Positions 30,316 to 37,675 of a DNA stretch of 46,027 bases are shown piece by piece. A program made the translations under genes and the position numbers. The notes under the pieces were generated by a model. It saw nothing but the letters and a program-made list of their open reading frames with translations, was not told where the DNA came from and ran no database searches. Origin of the DNA: a virus. Within the stretch, counting starts at the first letter, position 1. Every line of letters starts with the position of its first letter. The stretch covers positions 1 to 46,027 of IMG/VR virus record IMGVR_UViG_3300022223_000006; one strand, written 5' to 3'.

Positions 30316-31272
30316 TCAATCCGCAACAAATTCCGTTATGTTTGAAGATAAACATTTAGGACAAAGAGATTTTTCACCTTGTCCGGCTGGTTCATCAAAT
30401 ACAAGTTCACAATCATTACATTTGAATTTGTATTCTCTTAGCATTTTCTCGGCATTTTGTTCGACCTCTTTTACTGTCAAGGGTTTTTTGTGCTTTTGTT
30501 TTTTGGGTTTTCTGGGTGCTGGAGGTATATCTGGGCTTATTTCAGGAGTTTGTGGCTCTGTGGACGTCGTAGGCGTTATTTCGGGCATATCTGCTGGTGG
30601 TTCATGTTCTTTAGGTTTTTCAAGCAATACTGCTGACTGAGGTTTGTCATTCAAAGATACTTCGCCAATTTCGATACCTTCGTATTCCTCGGCTATTGTC
30701 GCACCCCCCAAAGCATCAGGAAAACTATCCCGCAAACACAATGCTCTGGCTCGCATTTGCAACATTCTTTGTGGATAATTTGCCCAAACTGTATTAAAGC
30801 CCCTATCTGTTTTTTTATTCCACAATCCACCGAGTCTGGCTTGTCCTACCGTAAATTCTCTTTTTATAGATTCTGGGTCTCCTTTGCGCTTAACTTCACA
30901 AACTGCTTTTACATCATCAGAAGTTTTTGTAAGGTCTTTGCCAATTTCACCAACTATCCATTCTTTGATATACTCCATAAGCCCTGATTGCCTAACAAGA
31001 GCTAATGGTGTATCACCCCAAAGTCTGACATTACCTTTGACGACATATAGACTGCCAAGACTGCGTATTGGTGATAATCCAAGTTCTGCACCTGCTTGGA
31101 GGGCTACAAGTATTTGTTCAGGCGTTGTAAAGCTATCCGGGGCAAGGTGGGATAATTGTATTGATTTTGCAAATCTATACATATCATCATAAGTCTGTAA
31201 AACAATACCACGAGCATTCGCTCTGATTGCTAATTTTGTTTCTGTCTTTTGAGATTCGTTATTTTCAGACAT
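30316..31272 (-). CDS. recT: RecT-family single-strand annealing protein with C-terminal zinc ribbon
   Basis: 318 residues. TPEQILVALQAGAELGLSPI and RSLGSLYVVKGNVRLWGDTP plus ALVRQSGLMEYIKEW are the RecT/Bet-type core. 'NYPQRMLQMRARALCLRDSF' is the conserved DNA-binding 'K...RA...A.R..FP' helix. After a Pro/Lys linker (about 225-270) comes an unusual CNDCELVF ... CPKCLSSN zinc ribbon. It would anneal 3'-overhang DNA made by the nearby RecE-like exonuclease in phage recombination. Confidence 0.85.
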   Translation of the reverse strand: MSENNESQKTETKLAIRANARGIVLQTYDDMYRFAKSIQLSHLAPDSFTTPEQILVALQAGAELGLSPIRSLGSLYVVKGNVRLWGDTPLALVRQSGLMEYIKEWIVGEIGKDLTKTSDDVKAVCEVKRKGDPESIKREFTVGQARLGGLWNKKTDRGFNTVWANYPQRMLQMRARALCLRDSFPDALGGATIAEEYEGIEIGEVSLNDKPQSAVLLEKPKEHEPPADMPEITPTTSTEPQTPEISPDIPPAPRKPKKQKHKKPLTVKEVEQNAEKMLREYKFKCNDCELVFDEPAGQGEKSLCPKCLSSNITEFVAD

Positions 31273-31285
31273 TTTTTATCTCCTT

Positions 31286-31693
31286 TTACCAACTTATACA
31301 AAATGCTTTTTCGTTTTTATGTTTTTCTAAAAATTCCAACACACTTTTTCCGCTATCTATTGAATAATTGGTTTTATTGGGTAACAATAAAGCAGATTTA
31401 ATTTTGCTTATAAGCTCATCATCAATTAGAGGAAAATCTTCTCCAATTATTTCGTGGATTTTTTCAATAGTAGAAGGGACATAAGTTTCGGCATCATCAA
31501 ATAAGCTGGCTTTTAACCAAGATACTTCACCCACCCAAACTTGAGGCGTATTCCCACAAAGTTTATATAATTTATAATCAACCTGAACGTTAGGATTAAA
31601 ATACTTTGAACCTAATGTATGTGATTTTAATTGCTTATAATGTTCTTCTGTAAAATCTTTTGTCAAAGTATGTATGTGTAAATCTGCACTCAT
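31286..31693 (-). CDS. Protein of unknown function between recE and recT
   Basis: 135 residues: MSADLHIHTLTKDFTEEHYK, later WVGEVSWLKASLFDDAETYV. The His-x-His start (DLHIHT) resembles the metal-binding start of PHP phosphoesterases, but the remaining PHP motifs are absent and the length is far too short, so a PHP enzyme is not claimed. A recombination accessory role is suggested by position only. Confidence 0.55.
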   Translation of the reverse strand: MSADLHIHTLTKDFTEEHYKQLKSHTLGSKYFNPNVQVDYKLYKLCGNTPQVWVGEVSWLKASLFDDAETYVPSTIEKIHEIIGEDFPLIDDELISKIKSALLLPNKTNYSIDSGKSVLEFLEKHKNEKAFCISW

Positions 31694-31701
31694 TTTTTCT
31701 C

Positions 31702-32541
31702 CTATTCAAACACTTCATAATTTCCAATTCCCAGATTTCGCAAAGCCCACGATGGCATACCGAGAAATTCTACCGATTTTTGATAGCCAGGCCATTCATT
31801 TTTCTTTACACATTCGGCATAAATATTAAGAGCTTTCCTATAAGATTGACGACCTGCGTTAATATCAATTTCCGGCACTTCATAGCAAGCTACGGCATAA
31901 GGCGGAGTTTTTTCTACAGGCAAAAAAACAAAACAAGGCTCATCACCTGTTAGAATCTTCCAACCATCGCTATACCAAGCTGCTTGTTGAAAGTAACCAT
32001 AATTGTAAATTGCTTTTGAAAATTCATATTTAGAGGCATCAGTTGTCGATTTCAAATCAATTAAAATAGCGTGTTTACGATGAACATAATCAATTCTTGC
32101 CTTACAAAGTAAACCTGTTTTTTTATCTTCCCAAACTATACAAACTTCCGCTTCACCCTGCTGTATGTAACGATAAATAACTTGTTTCTTAATAGCATCA
32201 CCCATAACATCGAGTTGGTCGAAATCTTTTTGAGTCAGAATTTCTTTGCCATCATTATTTTGCTTAAATGCTTCATAAATTGTCTTACCTTCTTTAGTTC
32301 TACAGTCGCATAAGGGCATTATTGTGTATTGACGATTGAATTTACGTGGTTCTAATAAAAGAGTATGAAATGCTCGACCAATTCGGAAGGGTTCTGTTGG
32401 TTCAGGTGGATTATCCATTTGTTCTTTTGCGTGTAAAGGCGATTGAGAGATTAAAGTCCATAAAACAGAGTTGTTTATTGCTTCCCATTTCTCATAATCA
32501 CTGAAAAGAACGTCTATATATATGCCAGGTTTAGGTATCAT
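31702..32541 (-). CDS. recE: RecE-like exonuclease (PD-(D/E)XK)
   Basis: 279 residues. 'NNSVLWTLISQSPLHAKEQM' and 'RIGRAFHTLLLEP' mark the start of RecE/YqaJ-type viral exonucleases. The active-site run is R149-x-D151 (ARIDYVHRKHA), then IDLKSTTDAS with D162 and K164, and QQAAWY in the following helix: the PD-(D/E)XK order. It resects 5' strands for RecT annealing. The ATG at 32541 overlaps the preceding zinc-ribbon gene (ATGA). Confidence 0.85.
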   Translation of the reverse strand: MIPKPGIYIDVLFSDYEKWEAINNSVLWTLISQSPLHAKEQMDNPPEPTEPFRIGRAFHTLLLEPRKFNRQYTIMPLCDCRTKEGKTIYEAFKQNNDGKEILTQKDFDQLDVMGDAIKKQVIYRYIQQGEAEVCIVWEDKKTGLLCKARIDYVHRKHAILIDLKSTTDASKYEFSKAIYNYGYFQQAAWYSDGWKILTGDEPCFVFLPVEKTPPYAVACYEVPEIDINAGRQSYRKALNIYAECVKKNEWPGYQKSVEFLGMPSWALRNLGIGNYEVFE

Positions 32542-32711
32542 TCTGATTCCTTAGAATTTATTTGCATTGTCTCGTCATATTCTTGAATGGTTGTAATTTC
32601 ATCACTTTTACATTTTTTACGTGGACATCTTTTTGGCCTCTCGTGAAAAGGTGGTTCACTATTAAATGTGTGACCACAAGATTGGCAGATATATTCTTCA
32701 TCGCAACTCAT
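32538..32711 (-). CDS. Zinc-ribbon microprotein (57 aa)
   Basis: MSCDEEYICQSCGHTFNSEP, then RCPRKKCKSDEIT: CxxC ... C-x4-C, a zinc ribbon like the C-terminus of the RecT protein. It is coupled by ATGA to recE and, upstream, to the 95-residue gene. GAGGAGAAATT precedes the ATG at 32711. Perhaps a detached counterpart of the RecT ribbon. Confidence 0.6.
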   Translation of the reverse strand: MSCDEEYICQSCGHTFNSEPPFHERPKRCPRKKCKSDEITTIQEYDETMQINSKESE

Positions 32712-32995
32712 AAGTAATTTCTCCTCATTTTAAGATATTCTTGAAGGTCTTTTCGTTCGCCGGTTCTGGCGGCTTTCTTTTGAGCATTCTCAAGCTCAAT
32801 TCCTTTTTCTTCCTTTTCGTCAGATTTGTTCTCTAATTCTTCATCATATTTTTCGTATAAGCCTTTTATAGTTAAAGCGATACCTTGAGAATTGCATTTG
32901 GCGATAGGTGTTCTTAGATTATCACCCTCTTTTTGGCAGGTTACTATCCATTCAGTTATTACGTGCTTTTCTATTTGATAAATATATTTACTCAT
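32708..32995 (-). CDS. Charged helical protein (95 aa)
   Basis: A beta N-terminus (MSKYIYQIEKHVITEWIVTC) and a long charged coiled coil (DEELENKSDEKEEKGIELEN). Unknown function; coupled to the zinc-ribbon gene. The start follows the YopX-like gene by two bases. Confidence 0.55.
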   Translation of the reverse strand: MSKYIYQIEKHVITEWIVTCQKEGDNLRTPIAKCNSQGIALTIKGLYEKYDEELENKSDEKEEKGIELENAQKKAARTGERKDLQEYLKMRRNYL

Positions 32996-32997
32996 CT

Positions 32998-33393
32998 TTA
33001 ATTTTCCTTTTCAGTTGTGTCTTCGATTAGCTCAATGTCATGAACTGAATATAAAGACCATTTTTCATCTTTTTCTGATTCCAAAACAATCCATCCCATA
33101 AGTTTTTCGTACCAAGTAACTATGCCTTTGGTTGAACGCATCATTGTTGGCGTGAGAAATTTTATCTTATCTCCTGCAAACACATCCTTGTTGTTTTTGT
33201 CTTTGGTGACGAAAGGATGTACGGATGTTACCTTTTGTTCTTTCAGAAATCCTTGAAGATGATATGGCCATCCGGTATGCACCCAAGGGCAACTTGTTCT
33301 GTCATATTCCAAACGCACAATGCCATCTTGATATATTTCAAGATAACCAACTGTTTTTCCATTGTTCTTTAGCTTGAATAGATGTTTACTCAT
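32998..33393 (-). CDS. YopX-like phage protein
   Basis: 131 residues from the ATG at 33393 with GAGGAAAATC upstream; the longer start at 33414 would overlap the previous gene further. The middle, HPFVTKDKNNKDVFAGDKIK, and the later 'KGIVTWYEKLMGWIVLES', 'WSLYSVHDIELIED' follow the YopX barrel pattern ('T...D..G..I..GD.V', 'G.V.W......W.', 'IEVIGN'). YopX proteins are common in phage early regions; biochemical role unknown. Confidence 0.65.
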   Translation of the reverse strand: MSKHLFKLKNNGKTVGYLEIYQDGIVRLEYDRTSCPWVHTGWPYHLQGFLKEQKVTSVHPFVTKDKNNKDVFAGDKIKFLTPTMMRSTKGIVTWYEKLMGWIVLESEKDEKWSLYSVHDIELIEDTTEKEN

Positions 33394-33685
33394 CTTTGAT
33401 TTTCCTCGTTTCAAAAAATCCTTTATATTCTGGATATAGATTCACAAACTTTCGAGCATAATAGGCGGTAAGATTGTTGTTCAATTTGAAGTCGATGTCG
33501 TTTGTATATATCGTTCTGTGATAACGTATAATCTCGAATATAGCTTTTGCTCCATAATTCTTGCGTCCTTTATCGATTAGACTGAAAGCTATGCGCCTGA
33601 ATTCCGACCAGACCTCTGGATTCTCTCTGTCGAAGTTCTCAAAGTCCTGCTGCAATTTGGATTTCAAATCGAATAAGGTTCGCAT
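33386..33685 (-). CDS. Phage accessory protein (99 aa)
   Basis: The run KGRKNYGAKAIFEIIRYHRT then DFKLNNNLTAYYARKFVNLY is a motif recurrent in phage and integrative-element small proteins ('G...YG.k.I.E.iR.........FKlNn.....YaR.f'). The role is not known. The start overlaps the previous gene by 22 bases. Confidence 0.6.
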   Translation of the reverse strand: MRTLFDLKSKLQQDFENFDRENPEVWSEFRRIAFSLIDKGRKNYGAKAIFEIIRYHRTIYTNDIDFKLNNNLTAYYARKFVNLYPEYKGFFETRKIKDE

Positions 33686-33867
33686 TGTTTCTCCGCTTTT
33701 TCAATAGTTTGATTAACTTTGGCCATAAAAATCATCGCGGATTTGTGAAAGAATGGTGCGATTTTTTGTGACCAAATGGGGGAAATAAATATAGCGGAAA
33801 TATATTTTAGGTCTCTATATTCTTCTTCTTGTAAAGCTATAAATTCTTGTTTTGGGTCAATTATCAT
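33664..33867 (-). CDS. Small protein (67 aa)
   Basis: MIIDPKQEFIALQEEEYRDL and then helical segments with two short hydrophobic patches (ISAIFISPIW, SAMIFMAKVN). Could be peripheral membrane. GGAGAAAA precedes the ATG at 33867. No family. Confidence 0.5.
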   Translation of the reverse strand: MIIDPKQEFIALQEEEYRDLKYISAIFISPIWSQKIAPFFHKSAMIFMAKVNQTIEKAEKQCEPYSI

Positions 33868-33876
33868 TTTTTCTCC

Positions 33877-34089
33877 TTATGATTCCGGGGGGCTATTGTC
33901 AGCCCCCGATTTTTTTACTATCTCATCCTGCATCCAGTCGTATGTTGAATACTCATCAAAACAATTAAGATTATCTGCATAAAGTTGGAGTTCTTGGGCT
34001 ACAACACTATCAGCAAAATTCTTACCATATTTCTTTGTAGCTTCTTGGTAATGAATTTGCCTGCCCATCTCTATTTGTATTTCAATCAT
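33877..34089 (-). CDS. Small acidic protein (70 aa)
   Basis: Starts MIEIQIEMGRQIHYQEATKK and is helical and acidic throughout. AGGGAGAAATAGG ribosome site. No family or motif recognised. Confidence 0.5.
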   Translation of the reverse strand: MIEIQIEMGRQIHYQEATKKYGKNFADSVVAQELQLYADNLNCFDEYSTYDWMQDEIVKKSGADNSPPES

Positions 34090-34134
34090 TTCCTATTTCT
34101 CCCTATGATTACAGAGAGCACATAGCCCCCGACT

Positions 34135-34350
34135 TTATCTTTCTGTATCTTGCATTTCGTTCCATGGATTCTCTGAAGGAATAGGAACTGCCCCGTTATT
34201 ACGAATATCAGCCCAAGATATTCCTGGTTCTGCGCCACGAACAAGTAAGCGAAATTCAATTTCGCCTTCTGGTAGTTCAGGATGATTTGTTTCTCTCAAA
34301 ATAGTCTGCACTTTTTCTGCTATTTCCCTTTTTTGTCTGACTGAAAACAT
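34135..34350 (-). CDS. Small protein (71 aa)
   Basis: A helix (FSVRQKREIAEKVQTILRET) and a short beta segment ending 'FRLLVRGAEPGISWADIRNN'. The 'F.L.V.G...WSWADI.NN' end is common in phage microproteins and may be a protein-binding knob. GAGAAATAAAA precedes the start. Confidence 0.6.
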   Translation of the reverse strand: MFSVRQKREIAEKVQTILRETNHPELPEGEIEFRLLVRGAEPGISWADIRNNGAVPIPSENPWNEMQDTER

Positions 34351-34405
34351 TTTTTATTTCTCCTTTATCATTCCAAGGGGCTATGTTAAGCCCCCGACTT
34401 CTTAC

Positions 34406-34684
34406 TTATCTCGAAGATGATGAGGATTCTTGAAGATGCACACCGCCAGCAACTACGCCATCGCCGACACCTTCGATAATCCGGCCTGTTCCTTCCATTA
34501 CTTTTGCACAGCCGCCGATAGACAGAATTAAACAGGCCAGCAAAGAAACTTCGATGAACCATAATTTCCTTTTGGCAATCTCGGCGTACCTTGCAAAGTT
34601 TTTCCACCAACTTTCCTTCCGCTCGGCGGCATTCCGCAAAGTTATCTGTGCCGCTTTCAGTGTTGTGTAATCATACTTTTTCAT
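34406..34684 (-). CDS. Small lipoprotein, entericidin-like C-terminus
   Basis: 92 residues. After a 48-residue basic cytoplasmic-type leader comes a hydrophobic segment and a lipobox, LILSIGGCAKVMEGTGRIIE: G-G-C with Ser/Ile before it. The part after the Cys (C-x-K-V-M-E-G-x-G-R-x-I-E-G-x-G) resembles entericidin-type 'CxTVxGxGxDxxxxG'. A lipoprotein in the early region could act at the host envelope, for example in superinfection exclusion. The leader is unusually long for a signal peptide. Confidence 0.55.
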   Translation of the reverse strand: MKKYDYTTLKAAQITLRNAAERKESWWKNFARYAEIAKRKLWFIEVSLLACLILSIGGCAKVMEGTGRIIEGVGDGVVAGGVHLQESSSSSR

Positions 34685-34717
34685 AAATTGCCTTTCCTTC
34701 TCCCACTCACAAGGTCT

Positions 34718-34948
34718 CTAATTCAGATATTCATACTTTCCTGCAAACTTACCCTTTTTATAAATCAGTTCAGGATTCCGAACGTATGGACTTTGATATA
34801 TGTCACAGACTTGAGAGGATGGAAATACAGCAAACATTATTTTATTATTCATTGAATTTGTGTATTCCCAAGCGCTACCAATTTCTTCTCCTAATTCTTG
34901 CATCTCCTCAATTAGTTTCTGTACTACTTCGATACTGTTCACTGTCAT
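34718..34948 (-). CDS. Small protein (76 aa)
   Basis: Start chosen at 34948 (MTVNSIEVVQKLIEEMQELG) with AAAAGGACAAAAA before it. A helix then an aromatic tail (YVRNPELIYKKGKFAGKYEY). It overlaps the Cys-rich gene upstream by 41 bases in another frame. No family. Confidence 0.5.
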   Translation of the reverse strand: MTVNSIEVVQKLIEEMQELGEEIGSAWEYTNSMNNKIMFAVFPSSQVCDIYQSPYVRNPELIYKKGKFAGKYEYLN

Positions 34949-35129
34949 TTTTTGTCCTTTTAAGTTGATTGATGACATCACATTCTTTACCACATCTTGA
35001 GCAAATGAATTTTGGAGGTGGTAAGTTGAGGGGATTCCCTTTTATCCTTGGTAAAAGTGTCGAAGTAACATACAAGAAACCACTTCCACCAGACGGTTCA
35101 ACCCCACAACATTTCGATTTAATGCTCAT
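34908..35129 (-). CDS. Zinc-knuckle microprotein (73 aa)
   Basis: MSIKSKCCGVEPSGGSGFLY near the start and FICSRCGKECDVINQL in the middle: CC ... CxxCxxxC. Gives a probable zinc site. AGAGAGGACAAAAA precedes the ATG at 35129. One of about ten such proteins here. Confidence 0.55.
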   Translation of the reverse strand: MSIKSKCCGVEPSGGSGFLYVTSTLLPRIKGNPLNLPPPKFICSRCGKECDVINQLKRTKNDSEQYRSSTETN

Positions 35130-35159
35130 TTTTTGTCCTCTCTTCTCCCCGTAATCCGG

Positions 35160-35339
35160 CTACTTTTTCTTTATTTCTCTAATCTCAACGGGACGGACAT
35201 CTTGAAATCTTTTGTTGGCATCTTTTTTCCGCAAATAAACAGCAGGTATTGTTATATTTTCACCTTCATCACAAAAATCAAATTCTGAAGTTATAAACAA
35301 TCGGTCATCACAAAAACCCGCCCAGTATTTTTTAACCAT
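35160..35339 (-). CDS. Small beta protein (59 aa)
   Basis: MVKKYWAGFCDDRLFITSEF then a beta/basic second half ending EIREIKKK. It is the first gene after the structured block, whose last stem (35371-35446) ends about 30 bases upstream. AAAAGACAAAAA-type ribosome site, weak. Confidence 0.5.
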   Translation of the reverse strand: MVKKYWAGFCDDRLFITSEFDFCDEGENITIPAVYLRKKDANKRFQDVRPVEIREIKKK

Positions 35340-36065
35340 TTTTTGTCTTTTCTAAAGATTTATGATTCCTGGCGGCAAAGGCACGAACAAGCCTGCGTGA
35401 AAATTTAAGTTCTAACCCAATTCCCGTTTCATCGTTTTTTGCCGCCGTCTAATATTCCGTCCCTATCTTGGCCTTCAGGATATTTCAAGACACAGCATCT
35501 GGATAATAAACTTTGTCAGATAACTGGTTTTTTTCTGCCGTTTATGTACCAAGCGCAGAATAACTAAATTCTTTCTCTATTTATCAAATTTTCAAAGGTA
35601 CTGGTGGCGGAATGTTATGTTGCCTGTCCCCTGGGGACTCCCGCTGCGACCGCCAACTCAACCGCCGCCAACACCGAACGCTCAATAAAGAAATTGGGGC
35701 CAAGTCTTCCCTGACCCCAATTCTTAGGAGGAGGGGGGGCTTAATAATGGGCGGCTTTGCTCACTCCGGCGCACTCTCACATGAGTTTGGAGGCCCAGCC
35801 GCCCTGCGCGTAAGTTTCTAAAGATGAGCCTGCCGATTGATTTATTGAGAAAGGATTATCTGCTGTTTTCTACAGACGAAAGGAGAGAATCGACAGGCTC
35901 TCGGAGGCTTGAAAAAGGTGGATAGCGGGCAGGATTTTTACCTGCTTGATTGCCTTTTGTGCGTAGCCCCAATTGGTCTGACCTGCAATCTTACGCCATC
36001 AGCGTTTCAACACACGCCGCCGCCATCCATAAATTCTATGAATTTGTAAAAGAGCAAAATATTCT
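35340..36065 (-). ncRNA. Gene-free 0.7-kb block of nested inverted repeats
   Basis: No credible ORF on either strand. Long pairings (plus-strand arms): 35371-35379/35438-35446 (ggcggcaaa); 35626-35631/35633-35638 (gtcccc/ggggac); 35692-35699/35715-35722 (aattgggg); 35749-35756/35797-35804 (gggcggct); 35826-35838/35888-35900 (13 bp, one U-G on minus); 35920-35928/36020-36028 (one G-U on minus). The wobble pattern points to minus-strand RNA. Could be one large structured RNA or a row of separate elements. Confidence 0.5.
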
Positions 36066-36215
36066 TTAAGGGGTCTCCATATCCTCATTATAAGGATTAT
36101 ATTCATCATCATCTTTTATATGTAGAATACCATCATCATCTTCGTAAAGGTCATCTTGGCCGACCCCTACCGATTCTGCCGTAAAACCATATTTGCAACC
36201 GCAAAAATCACACAT
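36066..36215 (-). CDS. Acidic Cys microprotein (49 aa)
   Basis: MCDFCGCKYGFTAESVGVGQ then a strongly Asp/Glu-rich tail ending NEDMETP. Three Cys in the first seven residues may bind metal. The high negative charge could be DNA-mimic-like, but this is speculation. Preceded by GAGATAAAAAT. Confidence 0.5.
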   Translation of the reverse strand: MCDFCGCKYGFTAESVGVGQDDLYEDDDGILHIKDDDEYNPYNEDMETP

Positions 36216-36233
36216 ATTTTTATCTCTAATTTC

Positions 36234-36300
36234 TTTAGCCTCGGCCAGTGGCGTCCCTGCCCCTGGGTCATCCTTAACCTACTACTGGCCGAAAGCTAAA
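36234..36300 (-). ncRNA. Long-stem hairpin leader
   Basis: Arms TTTAGC + CGGCCAGT pair with ACTGGCCG + GCTAAA (36284-36300 with 36234-36249 on the plus map), 14 bp with a small internal loop. The apex is about 34 nt with a CCC/GGG-rich element. It ends about 20 bases before the ATG at 36215. Confidence 0.55.
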
Positions 36301-36308
36301 CTAATTGA

Positions 36309-36512
36309 TTATAATTTCTTGACTAAAGAATCCGTATTTTCTGGTATCATATTTTCTTCTTGCGTCCATTCAATACTATCTACCAAAACATCAGAACGGT
36401 CTATTTTTTCCAAAGCCAATTCAAGGATTTCCAAAAGTTCGTCTTTTACGATATAATCATCACAATATTTTTTGCCAATAAGCTTCACTATGAATGTTTC
36501 TCTCTTTAACAT
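36309..36512 (-). CDS. Small protein (67 aa) next to integrase promoter
   Basis: MLKRETFIVKLIGKKYCDDY then an acidic helix (ELLEILELALEKIDRSDVLV). AAGGAGAAAATT is an excellent ribosome site. It is divergent from int, 107 bases away; a regulator role is possible but no DNA-binding motif is seen. Confidence 0.6.
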   Translation of the reverse strand: MLKRETFIVKLIGKKYCDDYIVKDELLEILELALEKIDRSDVLVDSIEWTQEENMIPENTDSLVKKL

Positions 36513-36539
36513 AATTTTCTCCTTAAAATCATTTTTTCC

Positions 36540-36569
36540 TTGACAAAGCATGCTGACTATTGGTAATAT
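36540..36569 (+). promoter_or_regulatory. Sigma70-like promoter for integrase
   Basis: TTGACA (36540-36545), 18-base spacer, TAATAT (36564-36569). A palindrome (agcatgct, 36547-36554) sits in the spacer and could be an operator. Start predicted near 36576, 44 bases before the integrase ATG. Confidence 0.65.
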
Positions 36570-36619
36570 TGTATATATTTTTATGGTAAAAATAACATAG
36601 AAAGATTACTTAATATCTT

Positions 36620-37429
36620 ATGTTTTACGCCCTGTTACATCACAGGGCAAGGAAGCCAATCAAAGAAGCCATCGAAGAATGGCTAATCGATATAAATAAC
36701 CTCGCTTACAATACACAAAGGTATTACAAAAAAGCCATTTTCAACTTCACTATTGATTTGCCAAAGAAATATATCTCACAAATAACATCGGCAGATTTGC
36801 TCAAACACTTAAATAAATTTCGCTGGGAAAACCATAAAGCATCGACTACTAACACACAACTTATGGCCTTAAAATCGTTTTTTCACTACCTTTCGGACAA
36901 TTATGGTATTGAAAATATTGCTCTGCCAATAAAAAAATACAAAGAAGAACTGCCATATCAGCCCTTTATCAACCACGAACAATACCTTAAAATCCTTGAA
37001 TCTACCACTCAAAGAGAATCTGATATAATCAAGATGTTGGCTAATACCGGCTTGCGATGTTCAGAACTTGCCGGACTCAAACCGGAAAATATCAACCCTA
37101 ACTTATCAAGTATCACCATTCAAGGCAAAGGCGGCAAGGTTCGGACTATACCTTGCAACCAAACGGTTCGGGAGATTCTATCCCGCTCTATTAACTTTCC
37201 AAAGAATCGTAAAAGTATATATAACCATTGCAAAATGGCGGCAAAGAGAATAGGTTTGGAATTATCACCGCATCAACTTCGCCGGTTTTTCGCCACCGAA
37301 CTTCTACACAATGGAATTTCCCTTCTAATAATTTCTCGACTTCTTGGGCACTCGTCTGTTCGAACCACCGAGTTGTATCTTCATTTGGATTCATCTTATT
37401 TACAAGGTGTTACTGATGTTCTGGATTGA
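36620..37429 (+). CDS. int: Tyrosine recombinase/integrase
   Basis: 269 residues. A SAM-like core-binding domain (IEEWLIDINNLAYNTQRYYK, then VMALK-type helix LMALKSFFHYLSDN) precedes the catalytic domain. Active-site residues are complete: R146 (ANTGLRCSELAGLK), K173 (GGKVRTIP), H218 and R221 (SPHQLRRFFAT), H244 (RLLGHSSVRTT) and Y253 (ELYLH). Length is typical of a small XerC/D-like phage integrase. No weak ribosome site stands out (AGAAAGATTACTTAATATCTT). No excisionase or att site was recognised. It is the only sizeable plus-strand gene. Confidence 0.9.
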   Translation: MFYALLHHRARKPIKEAIEEWLIDINNLAYNTQRYYKKAIFNFTIDLPKKYISQITSADLLKHLNKFRWENHKASTTNTQLMALKSFFHYLSDNYGIENIALPIKKYKEELPYQPFINHEQYLKILESTTQRESDIIKMLANTGLRCSELAGLKPENINPNLSSITIQGKGGKVRTIPCNQTVREILSRSINFPKNRKSIYNHCKMAAKRIGLELSPHQLRRFFATELLHNGISLLIISRLLGHSSVRTTELYLHLDSSYLQGVTDVLD

Positions 37430-37551
37430 ACTTTGAACTTTTTGGTCTTTATATAGCTACCTTTGCCGCAACGATAACAAGTTATCCAAGTAAAACTTCT
37501 ATTGCTGGCAATAACTTCAGTATCATCTGATTTACATTTTGGACAAAGCAT
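37396..37551 (-). CDS. Zinc-ribbon microprotein antisense to the int 3' end
   Basis: 51 residues: MLCPKCKSDDTEVIASNRSF, then ITCYRCGKGSYIK, two CxxC knuckles. Its last codons overlap the end of the integrase on the opposite strand. It follows a 39-codon leader ORF by four bases and is driven by the promoter at 37725-37753. Such tiny zinc ribbons can be transcription regulators; not shown here. Confidence 0.6.
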   Translation of the reverse strand: MLCPKCKSDDTEVIASNRSFTWITCYRCGKGSYIKTKKFKVQSRTSVTPCK

Positions 37552-37555
37552 ATTC

Positions 37556-37675
37556 TTATCTCAATAAAAAAGGCAAAACGGGAGCAGCAATGCCGATGAA
37601 AGCACAGGATACTCCCGCTCGCCATTTTTTTAGGATTATATTTGAAGTTTTTGGAGTCTTGGTTATCATCGGCAT
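37556..37675 (-). CDS. Possible leader ORF (39 aa)
   Basis: AGGAG eight bases before an ATG at 37675, then MPMITKTPKTSNIILKKWRA followed by a hydrophobic, Ala/Ile/Pro-rich tail ending LPFLLR. The start codon and flanking bases form arm A of the third pseudoknot-like element. A leader peptide coupled to the zinc-ribbon gene is possible. Confidence 0.4.
   Translation of the reverse strand: MPMITKTPKTSNIILKKWRAGVSCAFIGIAAPVLPFLLR

Noticed and set aside
31286-31693. PHP-type phosphoesterase from the DLHIHT start
   Set aside because: Only the first motif is present and the protein is 135 residues, far below the size needed for the metal centre.
36540-36620. An attachment site overlapping a tRNA end
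   Set aside because: No tRNA 3' end or convincing arm-type repeats were seen near int.
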